A DNA stretch of 64,000 nt from Candidatus Methanomethylicaceae archaeon (GTDB lineage Archaea; Thermoproteota; Methanomethylicia; Methanomethylicales; Methanomethylicaceae). The DNA is taken from positions 97,830 through 161,829 of the forward strand of contig JAOAJN010000002.1 in assembly GCA_026414165.1 (NCBI GenBank), read 5' to 3'. Under the pieces are notes generated by a model. The model saw only the letters and a list, made by a program, of their open reading frames with translations. It did not search any database and had not been told where the DNA came from. This document shows positions 27,788-37,911 of this stretch, piece after piece. Each line of letters opens with the position of its first letter. Position 1 is the first letter of the stretch. Position numbers and translations under genes: made by a program.

Positions 27788-29833
27788 ATGGAGGTAATTC
27801 TGTTGGACGCACTTTTGATCTTTCCACTAATATCCGGAATAATAGCATTGGTCTATGCCGCATATCTTGCCATGAGCGTTCTAAAGGAAGACGAGGGAAC
27901 TGAAAAAATGAAAAGCATTGCCAAGGCGATAAGGGAGGGCGCCAAGGCATACCTTAATAGACAGTACAAGACCGTCTTCATATTTGCGGCAGTCATAACC
28001 GTGGTACTTGCTATCGCAATAAACTGGCAGTCGGCCCTTGGGTTTATTGTCGGGGCGGCACTTTCGGCTTTGGCAGGCTACATCGGAATGAACATGACTG
28101 TTCAGGGGAACGTCAGAACGGCCAATAAGGCAAGGGAAGGTCTTGCAGCTGCACTCTCGCTCGCCTTTAAAGGAGGCGCAGTAACAGGGTTCTCAATCGT
28201 CGGTTTGGCGATCATGGGGCTCTCCATTTTCTATATAATATTCGGGGAGCCGTCATTGATGGTCGGATTTGGTTTTGGTGCTTGCCTCATAAGCCTCTTC
28301 GCCCGTGTTGGTGGTGGAATCTATACAAAGGCGGCCGACGTAGGCGCAGACCTTGTGGGAAAAGTCGAGGCGGGAATACCTGAAGATGACCCGAGGAACC
28401 CCGCGGTCATAGCGGACAACGTTGGGGATGCAGTCGGCGACTGCGCAGGTATGGGTGCAGACCTATTCGAAACATACGTCGTCACAGCGCTGGCTGCGAT
28501 GTTGCTCGGGTCTTCGCCATCTGTGAGGGCAGTCTTCGGCGTTAATGGGATTCTTTTACCGCTTGTGATAGGCGGACTGGCGATCTTTGCAACCATTATT
28601 GGAACATTCTTTGTGAGGTTGGGGAAGAGTAAGGCGATAATGAATGCAATGTACAAGGGTGTAATAGTGACAACAGTGATCTCTGCGATCGCATTTTATG
28701 TAGCAAACTTCTACCTCACAAAAGGGAACTTAGGCATATTTATTGCATCAATCGTTGGGTTACTGGTGATGGCTGCGATGGTGGCGCTGACTGAGTATTT
28801 CACTGCTTACAGGTACAAGCCCGTTCTAACAATTGCAGAGGCTGCTAAGACTGGTGCTGGCACCAACGTCATAGCAGGGCTTGCTGTCGGATTGAGGAGC
28901 TCATTTCCACCCACCATTGTTATCGTTGTTGGAATTCTGGTGGCTTACTTCGTATCAGGCGGTGCTACATCTCCAGAGATGGGAGTGTATGGCATTTCCA
29001 TAGCAGCCGCGGCTATGCTATCCGCCACAGGAATAATAGTCTCGGTGGATTCCTACGGACCGATCACTGACAATGCAGGAGGTATCGCTGAGATGGCGGG
29101 CATGCCTGACGACGTGAGGGCAGTCACAGATCCACTTGATGCTGTAGGCAACACCACAAAGGCCGTGACCAAGGGCTACGCCATAGGTTCAGCGGCACTA
29201 GCGGCGTTATCGCTCTTCGCAGCTTATAGGGACGAGATAGTTGTGAGGGGGCTTCCATTCACGCTGACCATAGATGATCCTATAGTCCTTGTAGGACTCC
29301 TGCTCGGCGCAGCCGTGCCTTTCCTGTTCACATCCTACCTCATGATGGCGGTGGGAAGAGCGGCTTTCCACGTTGTTGAAGAAGTCAGAAGACAGTTTAG
29401 GGAAATCAAGGGCATACTTGAGGGAACGACAAAGCCGGAGTATGGTAGGGCGGTGGACATCGTAACAAGGGCAGCGCTTAAAGAGATGGCAATACCCGCG
29501 ATCATCGCTGTGGGTTCGCCTCTTGTTGTAGGATTCCTACTCGGCTACAGGGCGCTGGGCGGCATGCTCATGGGCGTTATACTCTCTGGACTCATGCTTG
29601 CGATCCTTATGACGACGGGAGGAGCTGCATGGGATAATGCTAAGAAGTACATCGAGCTCGGCAACTTCGGAGGTAAGAGGAGCCCGGCTCATGCAGCGGC
29701 AGTGGTCGGGGATACCGTCGGAGATGCTTTTAAGGACACCGCAGGGCCCGCAATAAACCCGCTGATAAAGGTCATGAACACCATCGCCATATTGTTCTTG
29801 GTGCTAATACTTAAGTACGCATTACTACTCTAA
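27788..29833 (+). CDS. hppA: Membrane-bound H+-translocating pyrophosphatase (K+-independent type signature)
   Basis: '[47 protein letters not shown]'; '[18 protein letters not shown]' Lys signature. Confidence 0.95.
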   Translation: MEVILLDALLIFPLISGIIALVYAAYLAMSVLKEDEGTEKMKSIAKAIREGAKAYLNRQYKTVFIFAAVITVVLAIAINWQSALGFIVGAALSALAGYIGMNMTVQGNVRTANKAREGLAAALSLAFKGGAVTGFSIVGLAIMGLSIFYIIFGEPSLMVGFGFGACLISLFARVGGGIYTKAADVGADLVGKVEAGIPEDDPRNPAVIADNVGDAVGDCAGMGADLFETYVVTALAAMLLGSSPSVRAVFGVNGILLPLVIGGLAIFATIIGTFFVRLGKSKAIMNAMYKGVIVTTVISAIAFYVANFYLTKGNLGIFIASIVGLLVMAAMVALTEYFTAYRYKPVLTIAEAAKTGAGTNVIAGLAVGLRSSFPPTIVIVVGILVAYFVSGGATSPEMGVYGISIAAAAMLSATGIIVSVDSYGPITDNAGGIAEMAGMPDDVRAVTDPLDAVGNTTKAVTKGYAIGSAALAALSLFAAYRDEIVVRGLPFTLTIDDPIVLVGLLLGAAVPFLFTSYLMMAVGRAAFHVVEEVRRQFREIKGILEGTTKPEYGRAVDIVTRAALKEMAIPAIIAVGSPLVVGFLLGYRALGGMLMGVILSGLMLAILMTTGGAAWDNAKKYIELGNFGGKRSPAHAAAVVGDTVGDAFKDTAGPAINPLIKVMNTIAILFLVLILKYALLL

Positions 29834-29853
29834 CTTTTTATTTGGTGTCGACC

Positions 29854-30015
29854 TTGGTTGAAAGGACTTTTCTCGTGAGGGTCAAAGAGGACACATATAT
29901 GAAGTTGCTCGAACTTCAAAAGCAGCTGAGGTTTCAAGACAACCAAGACCGCAGGAGAAAGACTATGGATTACGTTATCAGGCATTTGTTAAAGCATTAT
30001 GAAGAGAAGGACTAG
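29854..30015 (+). CDS. Small, possibly ribbon-helix-helix-like protein (53 aa, TTG start)
   Basis: Own translation: MVERTFLVRVKEDTYMKLLELQKQLRFQDNQDRRRKTMDYVIRHLLKHYEEKD; beta-strand plus two-helix pattern; not in supplied track. Confidence 0.5.
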   Translation: MVERTFLVRVKEDTYMKLLELQKQLRFQDNQDRRRKTMDYVIRHLLKHYEEKD

Positions 30016-30143
30016 TTTGGACAGCTGAAATTTTTTATTGATTATTTATTGATTGTTTATTTATTATTTTGACTATAATTTAATTAAAATTTACGAGGAT
30101 CTCAAATTTGATCGACTTCCTACTTGAAATCATTTAAATTTTT

Positions 30144-31124
30144 GTGTCAGGAAACATGAGTTTTGCCTCGGATACCCTAGGGACCTTCATCCTATCGTCG
30201 GTTTGCATGACTCTCGTCATCGGCACAAAGAATATTACACATAATGACGTATCAACTTTTCTGTTGAGACTTATGGTAGACGAGCATGTTATGGAGGCTC
30301 TGGGTCGGGCAAGGGTCGTCGTGAGGGACGGCAAGGTCGTTGAAGTGGGCGAGCCCATGATAAGGTCATGCCCTTTAGCTGAGAGGTTTGAAGAGCCTGT
30401 CCGGGATTTCACAAAGGAATCAATAAGAAAAAACATTGAGAATAGGATAAGGAAAGTTGGGATGTTCACAAAGGAAAGGGTCGTAGTCTCGGACAAGGAC
30501 TTTGTTCCATTCGGCGCTTCTGAGATGATAAGCTCCGGTATAAGGCAAAAAATCCTCGATGGGGCGGTCATTGTGTGTGAGGGGGCGGGCACTGTCGTGA
30601 CTAACAACCCTCTGTTGGTACAAGGAATTGGCGGACGCATGTCGGGGCTTATCAAGACCGCCCCGATCCCAGAAATCATAGAGTCCATAGAACGTAATGG
30701 CGGTGTAGTGTTTGATAAAAAAGCAGCAACCATAGATCAGGTCGGTGGAGTGGCGCTGGCTCATAGATTGGGGCTCTCAAGGGTTGCAGTCACAATAACT
30801 AATCCCAAGGAGGGTGAGGATATCAGGGCTAGCTTTCCTGAGGCGACAATCTTTGGCGTACACCTCACCGGAATTTCAAAGGAAAACGCTGAGCGGCTGG
30901 TCAGGGTTTGCGATCTACTGACGGGTTGTGCATCAAAGTGGGTTAGAGAGATCGCGGGAGAGAAGGCTCTGCTCCAAGTTGGCTCGTCCATACCAGTCTT
31001 CGTGATGACTGATAAAGGGAAAGAACTCGTGCTCAATAAAATCAAGGGCATTAATGCTCAGATGCTCATAAAACTTCAGAGACTTCCCTATCAGGGAGAG
31101 CGGCACCCGGAGCCTTTAATATGA
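30144..31124 (+). CDS. Methanogenesis marker protein 8-like (DUF2099)
   Basis: 'DEHVMEALGRARVVVRDGKVVEVGEPMIRSCPLAERF' and 'CEGAGTVVTNNPLLVQGIGGRMSGLIKT' resemble archaeal DUF2099; true start probably downstream of 30144. Confidence 0.75.
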   Translation: MSGNMSFASDTLGTFILSSVCMTLVIGTKNITHNDVSTFLLRLMVDEHVMEALGRARVVVRDGKVVEVGEPMIRSCPLAERFEEPVRDFTKESIRKNIENRIRKVGMFTKERVVVSDKDFVPFGASEMISSGIRQKILDGAVIVCEGAGTVVTNNPLLVQGIGGRMSGLIKTAPIPEIIESIERNGGVVFDKKAATIDQVGGVALAHRLGLSRVAVTITNPKEGEDIRASFPEATIFGVHLTGISKENAERLVRVCDLLTGCASKWVREIAGEKALLQVGSSIPVFVMTDKGKELVLNKIKGINAQMLIKLQRLPYQGERHPEPLI

Positions 31125-31939
31125 CTTAGTCTTATGACGAACTCGCAGTAAGGATCACCTTTATTCACACATTTTGTCTCTATACCACGGCAAGGACCAT
31201 TAAATAAAACGCTGATAAGACCGACCAAAAATCCTCTGAGAAAGCTGTTCTGGTAACCTTCGATTTCTTTGGTAGCCATCTCTTCAAAGTTGTCCCGCAC
31301 TCTTATGACTATCCTGTTTCCCTTATCATCACACTCGACAAGTTCAAAGAGGCCCCAGCCAAAGCTCTGAAGTCTTGCAAAGGCCATCTTCATTCTCTCA
31401 ACGTTGCTCAATGAGCCTTTCAGTTTAATAAGGGCAAGCCCCTTTCCCTCGCCAGCGTCGTTGCCCATGAACCAGAGGAGCGTCATCCCACCTGCCCCAA
31501 ACCTCTTTATTAGTCCTTGAAATAGCGTCTTCCAAGTTTGAATGCTTAAAGCAGCAACTGGGGAATACTCTTCAGAAAAGTTGAATATCAGGGGAAATCC
31601 TTTTACGTTATAGATAAAGCCAGGTATATCCGTTTCGATGCACTCAATTGAGACCAATCTCTGACCAAAAACGCTCCTTATTTCTTCTAAGATCTCTTCC
31701 TTCTGACCCTCCTTTCCACTGAGATCTACTATGACAAAATCATAAGCTAAATAGTCCTTTTGGTGGGACGTAATATTCAGTAGGAGAATTCCCCTCCTGT
31801 TGAAAATTTTAACGAGTTCTGCAGTTGGGCCAAACTCTGGAAGCTCTATTTTAGAAACTATGTACAGTCCACAATAACTTCTTCCAGGCGCATAATAATG
31901 ATCAGAGAGGTGGACAGGCACTTGCAATAAAGGCACCAC
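31091..31939 (-). CDS. V4R-domain regulatory/sensor protein
   Basis: C-terminal 'FLRGFLVGLISVLFNGPCRGIETKCVNKGDPYCEFVIR' typical of V4R domains. Confidence 0.7.
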   Translation of the reverse strand: MVPLLQVPVHLSDHYYAPGRSYCGLYIVSKIELPEFGPTAELVKIFNRRGILLLNITSHQKDYLAYDFVIVDLSGKEGQKEEILEEIRSVFGQRLVSIECIETDIPGFIYNVKGFPLIFNFSEEYSPVAALSIQTWKTLFQGLIKRFGAGGMTLLWFMGNDAGEGKGLALIKLKGSLSNVERMKMAFARLQSFGWGLFELVECDDKGNRIVIRVRDNFEEMATKEIEGYQNSFLRGFLVGLISVLFNGPCRGIETKCVNKGDPYCEFVIRLSHIKGSGCRSP

Positions 31940-32025
31940 ATTTATGCATTGTTTCTTATTCTATTTAAGAAATTTTATTTTTGAGAAGATAACAAACGTG
32001 AGTGTAGATGATTCTTTGTTATTAT

Positions 32026-32811
32026 TTACTGTTCCTTTAAAGTCCAACCTTCTTGAGTTTTGATCACTAGTCCTTTTCTTCTCAGATCTCTGAGTGCCGA
32101 GGTTACTACATTTCTCCTTAGACCCAAATGACTCATTATCTCGATGTAAGTAGATGTTACCCCCCTCTGTTTTAAAAAGTTAAGAATTAGGCTCTTTGTG
32201 TATGCTGCCCTGGAAGATTTTGAAAAGTCTTCTCTCATAGGATAAACGCATCCGGGCAACCCAAAGACGGCCGTTCCGTCCTCTAGCCTGCATATTGAAA
32301 TAATGTTACCTCTAGAGCGGAGCGATCTTAGCTGGGCGTAAGCGGTCCTCTCACCAAACCTCAACCTCAGCCTTGAGGTTATTTCTTTGAGGGTCAAGCA
32401 CTCTTTACTCAAAATATCTAAGATCTCGCCCCTGCATTCCCTTGCCAACTTTCGATTTCTCATATTCATTAGGAGAGAGCGGGTTGAATTGTTGACCTCG
32501 ACCAGATCTCCACCGCTCAGTGCAGTCCTCAAATTCTGATCGTCCCCCTTCATGACTAGGTATATGCCAAAGTTGAGAGCCAAGTTTATAGAGTCTTGAT
32601 CGATAGTCCCTCGTGTGGCTATCATAATTGACCTTGCATCCCTTGTTTTACGAATGTCCAAAAGTTTCACAAGTTTCTCATAGAATTTGGTCTTCTTTTT
32701 TAGAAACTCTACTGCTATCGGCGGCGGTCCAGGAGAGTAGTAATCCAGCAGCCAGTTCTTGCTTCCTGACACTACCACATTTTTTTCTCCAGGAATTTCA
32801 GGACTATCCAT
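32026..32811 (-). CDS. Hypothetical protein with C-terminal winged-helix-like segments
   Basis: 'LTLKEITSRLRLRFGERTAYAQLRSLRSRGNII' and 'TSTYIEIMSHLGLRRNVVTSALRDLRRKGLVIKT'. Confidence 0.6.
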   Translation of the reverse strand: MDSPEIPGEKNVVVSGSKNWLLDYYSPGPPPIAVEFLKKKTKFYEKLVKLLDIRKTRDARSIMIATRGTIDQDSINLALNFGIYLVMKGDDQNLRTALSGGDLVEVNNSTRSLLMNMRNRKLARECRGEILDILSKECLTLKEITSRLRLRFGERTAYAQLRSLRSRGNIISICRLEDGTAVFGLPGCVYPMREDFSKSSRAAYTKSLILNFLKQRGVTSTYIEIMSHLGLRRNVVTSALRDLRRKGLVIKTQEGWTLKEQ

Positions 32812-33148
32812 AAGTATCGCTGTTCAATATAGTTTTTGCATTATTTAGAGTTTATGGTTTTTTATTTTAAAGCTTAAGATAACAGGCTCCATGAGTTTTA
32901 AGAAATACTTCTAGCTTCCTTATTTCAATGTAAATTTGTAAACTAGTAAACATAATTGAACAAACGCTTAGAAGAATAGGTCAAAAAGGCAAATATATTG
33001 CTATTGATTTACCTTTTAGGGCTTTGCATTTATTAAAGATAAACGTTTACTTTTATTATTTATTTTATCATTTAGTTTATACATAATTTTACTTTTCGAC
33101 GTTTGTACACTGTATAATGCACTATTAGTAAAACTCGATGTTGGCGCA

Positions 33149-33192
33149 CCATCAACGGATTTCCCAATCTATTTCCGATTGGGAAATGATGG
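33149..33192. repeat. Imperfect inverted repeat / hairpin
   Basis: CCATC-aacgg-ATTTCCCAATC-tatttcc-GATTGGGAAAT-GATGG; 11-bp perfect inner stem plus 5-bp outer stem. Confidence 0.85.
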
Positions 33193-33633
33193 AGAGTCAG
33201 TGCGAAAGCTCTTCGAACTTTCCCTAACAAGGGCGGCCGCCTACAGCAACGACTCTAATTGTGGTAAAAATTGCATTATAGAATTGTCTGCAGATATCTA
33301 GAGAGTATCCCCGTAAACTGATGATCAAGTTCCTAAAGGACCTGTATAGGATTGATCTAAAAATCACCAGGGCTCTTATGTAGCATGATTTTGATAAATG
33401 ATATTGTAAATAATTTTTTTAGAAAATATAAATCATTATATAAAATTTAAAATACAAAAAATTAAGAATTTTTAATTTTATTGTGAAAATTAATTTTTAC
33501 TTGAAAATTCTTATATGTAACGTAAATTGAAGATTGACGAGAAGGGCAGGCGTTTTATCTGTCTAACCATTTAATATGATGCATCATATGACCTTTCAGA
33601 AGTATTGAATTAATGTGTTGAGGAGGAGAGCCT

Positions 33634-34200
33634 TTGAGAAGTTACGATGTTGATTTTAAGACTCTCATCGGAAAAAAGACGCTAATAAAGGGAGATGTTG
33701 GGACGGGTAAAACGCGGCTAACTGAGAATATTCTCCAGACCGCTGTAAAGTTTCTACCCCCTGGGCACATCACAGTCATAGACCTTGCACCCCAAAGGAT
33801 GATTGTGGGCGATCTCAGGGTGGGCGGATCGATCTCTGTTCCCAACGAGGTAAAGTACTTGAGACCATCAAAGGTATGGGCACCAAGGCTTGAGGGTAAG
33901 ACTAAAGAAGAAGTGACGGCGTTAGCAAGGGCAAATGCCAGATCCATTGAGGCAATCTTTGATTTTTTCACCAGGTCCCCTTCGCCTGTCCTTTTTATTA
34001 ACGATCTTACATTGTATCTTCATGCTGGATCTTTGGAGAGGTTGTTGGAAACCATTAAATTGGCGGACACATTTGTAGGAAACGCCTACGAGGGGCGCAA
34101 ACTTCAAGAGGATAAAGGGAGCGGCATCTCAGAACGTGAGAGACTTCTCTTAAAAAAACTGGAAGGATTTATGGATGTAATAATAGACATGAACCAGTGA
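33634..34200 (+). CDS. P-loop NTPase of unknown function
   Basis: Walker A 'GDVGTGKT', Walker B-like 'PVLFINDLTLYL'. Confidence 0.8.
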   Translation: MRSYDVDFKTLIGKKTLIKGDVGTGKTRLTENILQTAVKFLPPGHITVIDLAPQRMIVGDLRVGGSISVPNEVKYLRPSKVWAPRLEGKTKEEVTALARANARSIEAIFDFFTRSPSPVLFINDLTLYLHAGSLERLLETIKLADTFVGNAYEGRKLQEDKGSGISERERLLLKKLEGFMDVIIDMNQ

Positions 34201-34301
34201 AACACCCAGTAATTGGATTTTCAAAGCGACTTTTTCCATATCGGCTTTTATATATCCAATAGCTTGATAGGTTTATTGAAATATATTTTCCATAGAGTAT
34301 T

Positions 34302-34898
34302 ATGGTGAGCAGGTGTTACAAGGTGTCAGAGCAAAAACAAAGGCTAAAGCTCAAAGATGTGCCATCTTGGAGCGATGTAGAAAAGATGCTCACTACGATG
34401 ATCAGAAAATACAAGTCCGGTGGGACCTCCCTGAGAGATCTGTGCCTGATTGGATTGTTAGCCACAACTGGAATACGCACTTCTGAGCTCCTAGCGCTAA
34501 TGCCAGCGGATTTCAACTTTGAGGACGGCTTGATAACGATAAAGCAGCTCAAGAAGAAGGGCGAGTTCGTCAGGCAGACTGTGATAAGCCCAGATTTGAG
34601 ACCATACTTAAAGGAGTATGTCTCAATTTTTTCACCTGACAAGCCCATATTTTCCCTTACCAGAAGGCAAGTGCTCAACATCACCCACAAGTATACGGAA
34701 GAGATCTTGGGGAGGCGATATCGCAACCATGCCTTCCGTCATGCCTATGCGATCAGGATACTCGAAAAGACTAGGGACGTGGAGCTCTGCAGACGACTCA
34801 TTGGTCACTCAAGAATAGAGACTGTCAAAATTTATCTGGATTTTGCGATCGGCGATAGAATCAAAGAGGTACTTGATGCAATAAAGATTGGGCGATAA
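34302..34898 (+). CDS. Tyrosine recombinase, catalytic domain only
   Basis: 'ATTGIRTSELLAL', 'HAFRHAYAIRI', 'CRRLIGHSRIETVKIYLDF' (R, HxxR, H, Y); lacks a usual-length core-binding domain. Confidence 0.85.
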   Translation: MVSRCYKVSEQKQRLKLKDVPSWSDVEKMLTTMIRKYKSGGTSLRDLCLIGLLATTGIRTSELLALMPADFNFEDGLITIKQLKKKGEFVRQTVISPDLRPYLKEYVSIFSPDKPIFSLTRRQVLNITHKYTEEILGRRYRNHAFRHAYAIRILEKTRDVELCRRLIGHSRIETVKIYLDFAIGDRIKEVLDAIKIGR

Positions 34899-34988
34899 GC
34901 TTTCATAGAAGATAACTTGAATAAGTCTAAAATCTAAACAGAAATACAGAAAATTAAAATTAGATAAAAAAATAAAAAGGATTTTTTA

Positions 34989-36284
34989 TCATACCCTTTT
35001 AAGTACGAAGATTATTGCAACTGCAATGGCTGCGACTATGACCACAACAATTATGTAAATCAGATAGTTGGAAGGAAGGGCTATTGAAAACATAAAAGCC
35101 TTGCTCGCAACGTTTCCTGCAACATCCTTCACTGAAACCACGACTATGTGCGATCCCTCGGAGAGGGTGCCTGAGTATGAAACAGAAGTCGCGTTGACTA
35201 TAGGCGACACAGAAATTCCATCGATCGTCATTGATACTGAGGAGGTGTTCAGGGCAATGTTGTCTGAGATCAATACTGTGAAGTTAACTTCCTTGCTTTG
35301 AAAAACTGTATTGTTGCCCAAGATATTCCCGGATATGGTCGGTGGGGTTGCATCGATTGTGAAGGTCCAGTTCTTTGTTGCCATATTGCCTGAAGTATCC
35401 ATTAGAGACAGCTTTGCAAAGTAGATACCATCGGTCAAGTTCACAGAGGCAGCCATACTGGTCGATGTTATGGAACTCATAGTCACCGTGCTCTCGTTCA
35501 ATTTTAAGTTGACGGAGTAAAGATCAACGGCTTTATTGTCAGAATAGGTTGCGTTTAATGTGATCAAGCGTACATTCAAGACTGCACCGTTTGGCGGGTA
35601 AAACGAAGATATCACGGGAGGTAAGAGATCAGGAGGCGTAACTGTAAAGTTCCAGGTCTTGGATGCCTTATTGCCAGCAAGGTCCTTAACTTCGAAGTAG
35701 ACTGTGTGAGGGCCTTCGCTTAGACTCGTGACAGGAATATAGTCCGTTCTTGTGGAGGTTATGGTTGCGGCTGCCGTCACATCCAAACCATCCACCATCA
35801 TCTTGACTGTTGAAAAATCTATGGCTACATCATCGGAATATAAAACCGAGATTATTGGATTCAATATGCTTACCGTGGAGCCCTCTGCAGGCGAGGTCGA
35901 AGTGATCGTGGGTGGCGTTATATCGGTTATTGTTGATAATGTAAATGTCGTATTCTTGATCTGACCTACCGAATAAACCCTCGCCGTGTAAGTGCCATAT
36001 ATCCAAGAGCCTGTCGGAATTTTTAGGGGGATCCTGAAGCTCATTGAGAAATAGCCGTTGGCTGCAGACGTCTTGTAATCTATGTCGACCATAGTTCCGT
36101 AGGGGTTGTAAATTTGAATCGTAATGTCTGAATTCGGCTCCGTCGTTCCGCTGACATATATTACATCGCCAGGGTAATACACCTGCTTATCGGTACTGAC
36201 GGTTAGGGGGGATGCCGACATCGTATTAATTAGGGGTAGGACAATAATTAGAGCCAATAATAAACAGAGCTTTCTCGAAAACAA
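34989..36284 (-). CDS. Secreted/anchored Ig-like repeat surface protein
   Basis: Signal peptide; repeats 'DLAGNKASKTWNFTV', 'DTSGNMATKNWTFTI', 'DVAGNVASKAFMFSI'; C-terminal TM 'YLIYIIVVVIVAAIAVAIIFVLKRV'. Confidence 0.8.
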   Translation of the reverse strand: MFSRKLCLLLALIIVLPLINTMSASPLTVSTDKQVYYPGDVIYVSGTTEPNSDITIQIYNPYGTMVDIDYKTSAANGYFSMSFRIPLKIPTGSWIYGTYTARVYSVGQIKNTTFTLSTITDITPPTITSTSPAEGSTVSILNPIISVLYSDDVAIDFSTVKMMVDGLDVTAAATITSTRTDYIPVTSLSEGPHTVYFEVKDLAGNKASKTWNFTVTPPDLLPPVISSFYPPNGAVLNVRLITLNATYSDNKAVDLYSVNLKLNESTVTMSSITSTSMAASVNLTDGIYFAKLSLMDTSGNMATKNWTFTIDATPPTISGNILGNNTVFQSKEVNFTVLISDNIALNTSSVSMTIDGISVSPIVNATSVSYSGTLSEGSHIVVVSVKDVAGNVASKAFMFSIALPSNYLIYIIVVVIVAAIAVAIIFVLKRV

Positions 36285-36392
36285 ATTTTTTCGCCGTACT
36301 CAAGGAATTAATCGAGTTTATAAAAGCCTTCCGCATAGCTCCTCCGTTCTAATTTTTAGAATATTTTCATACTATATTCCAATAAAATGTTA

Positions 36393-37787
36393 TCACTTAC
36401 CCATAGTCGGCATTATCAATCCAAGATTGTTCTTTATGACAGGCCATATCCACTTTAGCCGCTTTTTAGCCAGTTGTTTGTAAATGAATGACAGGCTTAA
36501 GTAAAACCTTCTATATGCGAGTCCTACCAAGTACGAAATTTCTTCCACAGTAAGTTCTTTGGTCCTCATGACGGGGTTTATTGTGGTGTAGTGGGACCAA
36601 TCGTTAGTCCTCAGGAGACCCTCCCTCTTTGCGATTTCATAAACCTCTGTGCCAGGATAGGGAGTCATAGCCGTAAATTGCGCAAAGTCTATCCCAGACT
36701 CCTTCGCAAACTTTATGGTCTTCATGACATCCTCTTTTGTCTCTCCTGGAACTCCTATTATGAAAGAGCCTACGACTTCCATTCCAACCTCTTTAGCCAA
36801 CCTTATGGCTGATTTTGCTTGCTCCAGTGTTATCCCCTTCCGCAGAATGCTGAGCACTCTCTCGGAGCCAGATTCAATCCCATAATATATGAGTGCGCAG
36901 CCCGCTTTTTTCATACTCTCTAAAAGTTCTCTTGATATAAGGTCCACTCTAGAGCCACATGTCCACCATATCTTAAGGCCACGCCTTATAATCTCCTCCG
37001 TTATTTCCATGGCTCTTTTCTTATCCACCGTAAAGTTATCATCAATAATTTCGAAAGTCTTGATCTTGTATTTGTTTATGAGCTCTTCTATTTCGTCGAC
37101 CACATTCTTTGGACTTCGGGCTCTAAACCTTTTCCCATAAAACTGCGAGGAAGAGCAGAATATACATCGGAATGGGCATCCGCGGCTTGTTAAGATGTTG
37201 CCAAGCCTATGTCGCTCCCCCAAGACAGTATATCTATCCAAAGGAAGCAAGTCTCTGGCAGGAAAGGGAATGTCGTCCAAATTTTCTATGAGTCTTCGTG
37301 GTCGCGTTCTTACTAATTTGGCGTCTTTTCGATAAACAATTCCGTCGACTTCTGACAATGGCTTTTTTGCCTCGAAGGCATTTAGTAGATCCACTACTGT
37401 GGCCTCGCCCTCCCCAATCACGCCTATATCCAAAGATGTGCATTCACCCATCGTCTCCTCGGGCAAAAAAGTGATGTGACATCCACCCATTATTGTGATT
37501 GAGTCTGGGCAAACGTTTTTCGCAATAGTCACAGATTTCATGGCATCATAGATTGTTGGGGTGGTTGATGTGACTCCTATCACATCAGGATGCTCCCTTT
37601 GTAATATTTCCCCCAGTTTATGATGTGATATGTCAAGGGCAACGGAATCTATTATGCTCACATCATAGCCCTCTTTTTTTATGGCTGCAGCAATATATGC
37701 AAGACCCAAGGGGGGCGCTTTTAGCCCTAGCGTGGCGACGGTCTCGAGGGATGCGGTTGTCGGAGGATTCACTAAGACTACCTTCAA
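36393..37787 (-). CDS. B12-binding-domain radical SAM protein
   Basis: N-terminal cobalamin-binding-like region, 'TSRGCPFRCIFCSSSQFYGKRFR' CxxxCxxC motif. Confidence 0.9.
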   Translation of the reverse strand: MKVVLVNPPTTASLETVATLGLKAPPLGLAYIAAAIKKEGYDVSIIDSVALDISHHKLGEILQREHPDVIGVTSTTPTIYDAMKSVTIAKNVCPDSITIMGGCHITFLPEETMGECTSLDIGVIGEGEATVVDLLNAFEAKKPLSEVDGIVYRKDAKLVRTRPRRLIENLDDIPFPARDLLPLDRYTVLGERHRLGNILTSRGCPFRCIFCSSSQFYGKRFRARSPKNVVDEIEELINKYKIKTFEIIDDNFTVDKKRAMEITEEIIRRGLKIWWTCGSRVDLISRELLESMKKAGCALIYYGIESGSERVLSILRKGITLEQAKSAIRLAKEVGMEVVGSFIIGVPGETKEDVMKTIKFAKESGIDFAQFTAMTPYPGTEVYEIAKREGLLRTNDWSHYTTINPVMRTKELTVEEISYLVGLAYRRFYLSLSFIYKQLAKKRLKWIWPVIKNNLGLIMPTMGK

Positions 37788-37911
37788 CCTCCACCCCCCA
37801 ATAATATTATCATATGGAGCGTATTAATCCTTATGTAAAATGGAGTTATGGTCAAAAAAGATTGACCAAAACCGATTAAAGGAGACCTTATGATAGATAT
37901 GCCGAAGGGAT

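Noticed and set aside
30040-30090. Repeated 'ttattgatt/tttatt' strings
   Set aside because: AT-rich intergenic low complexity without defined unit length.
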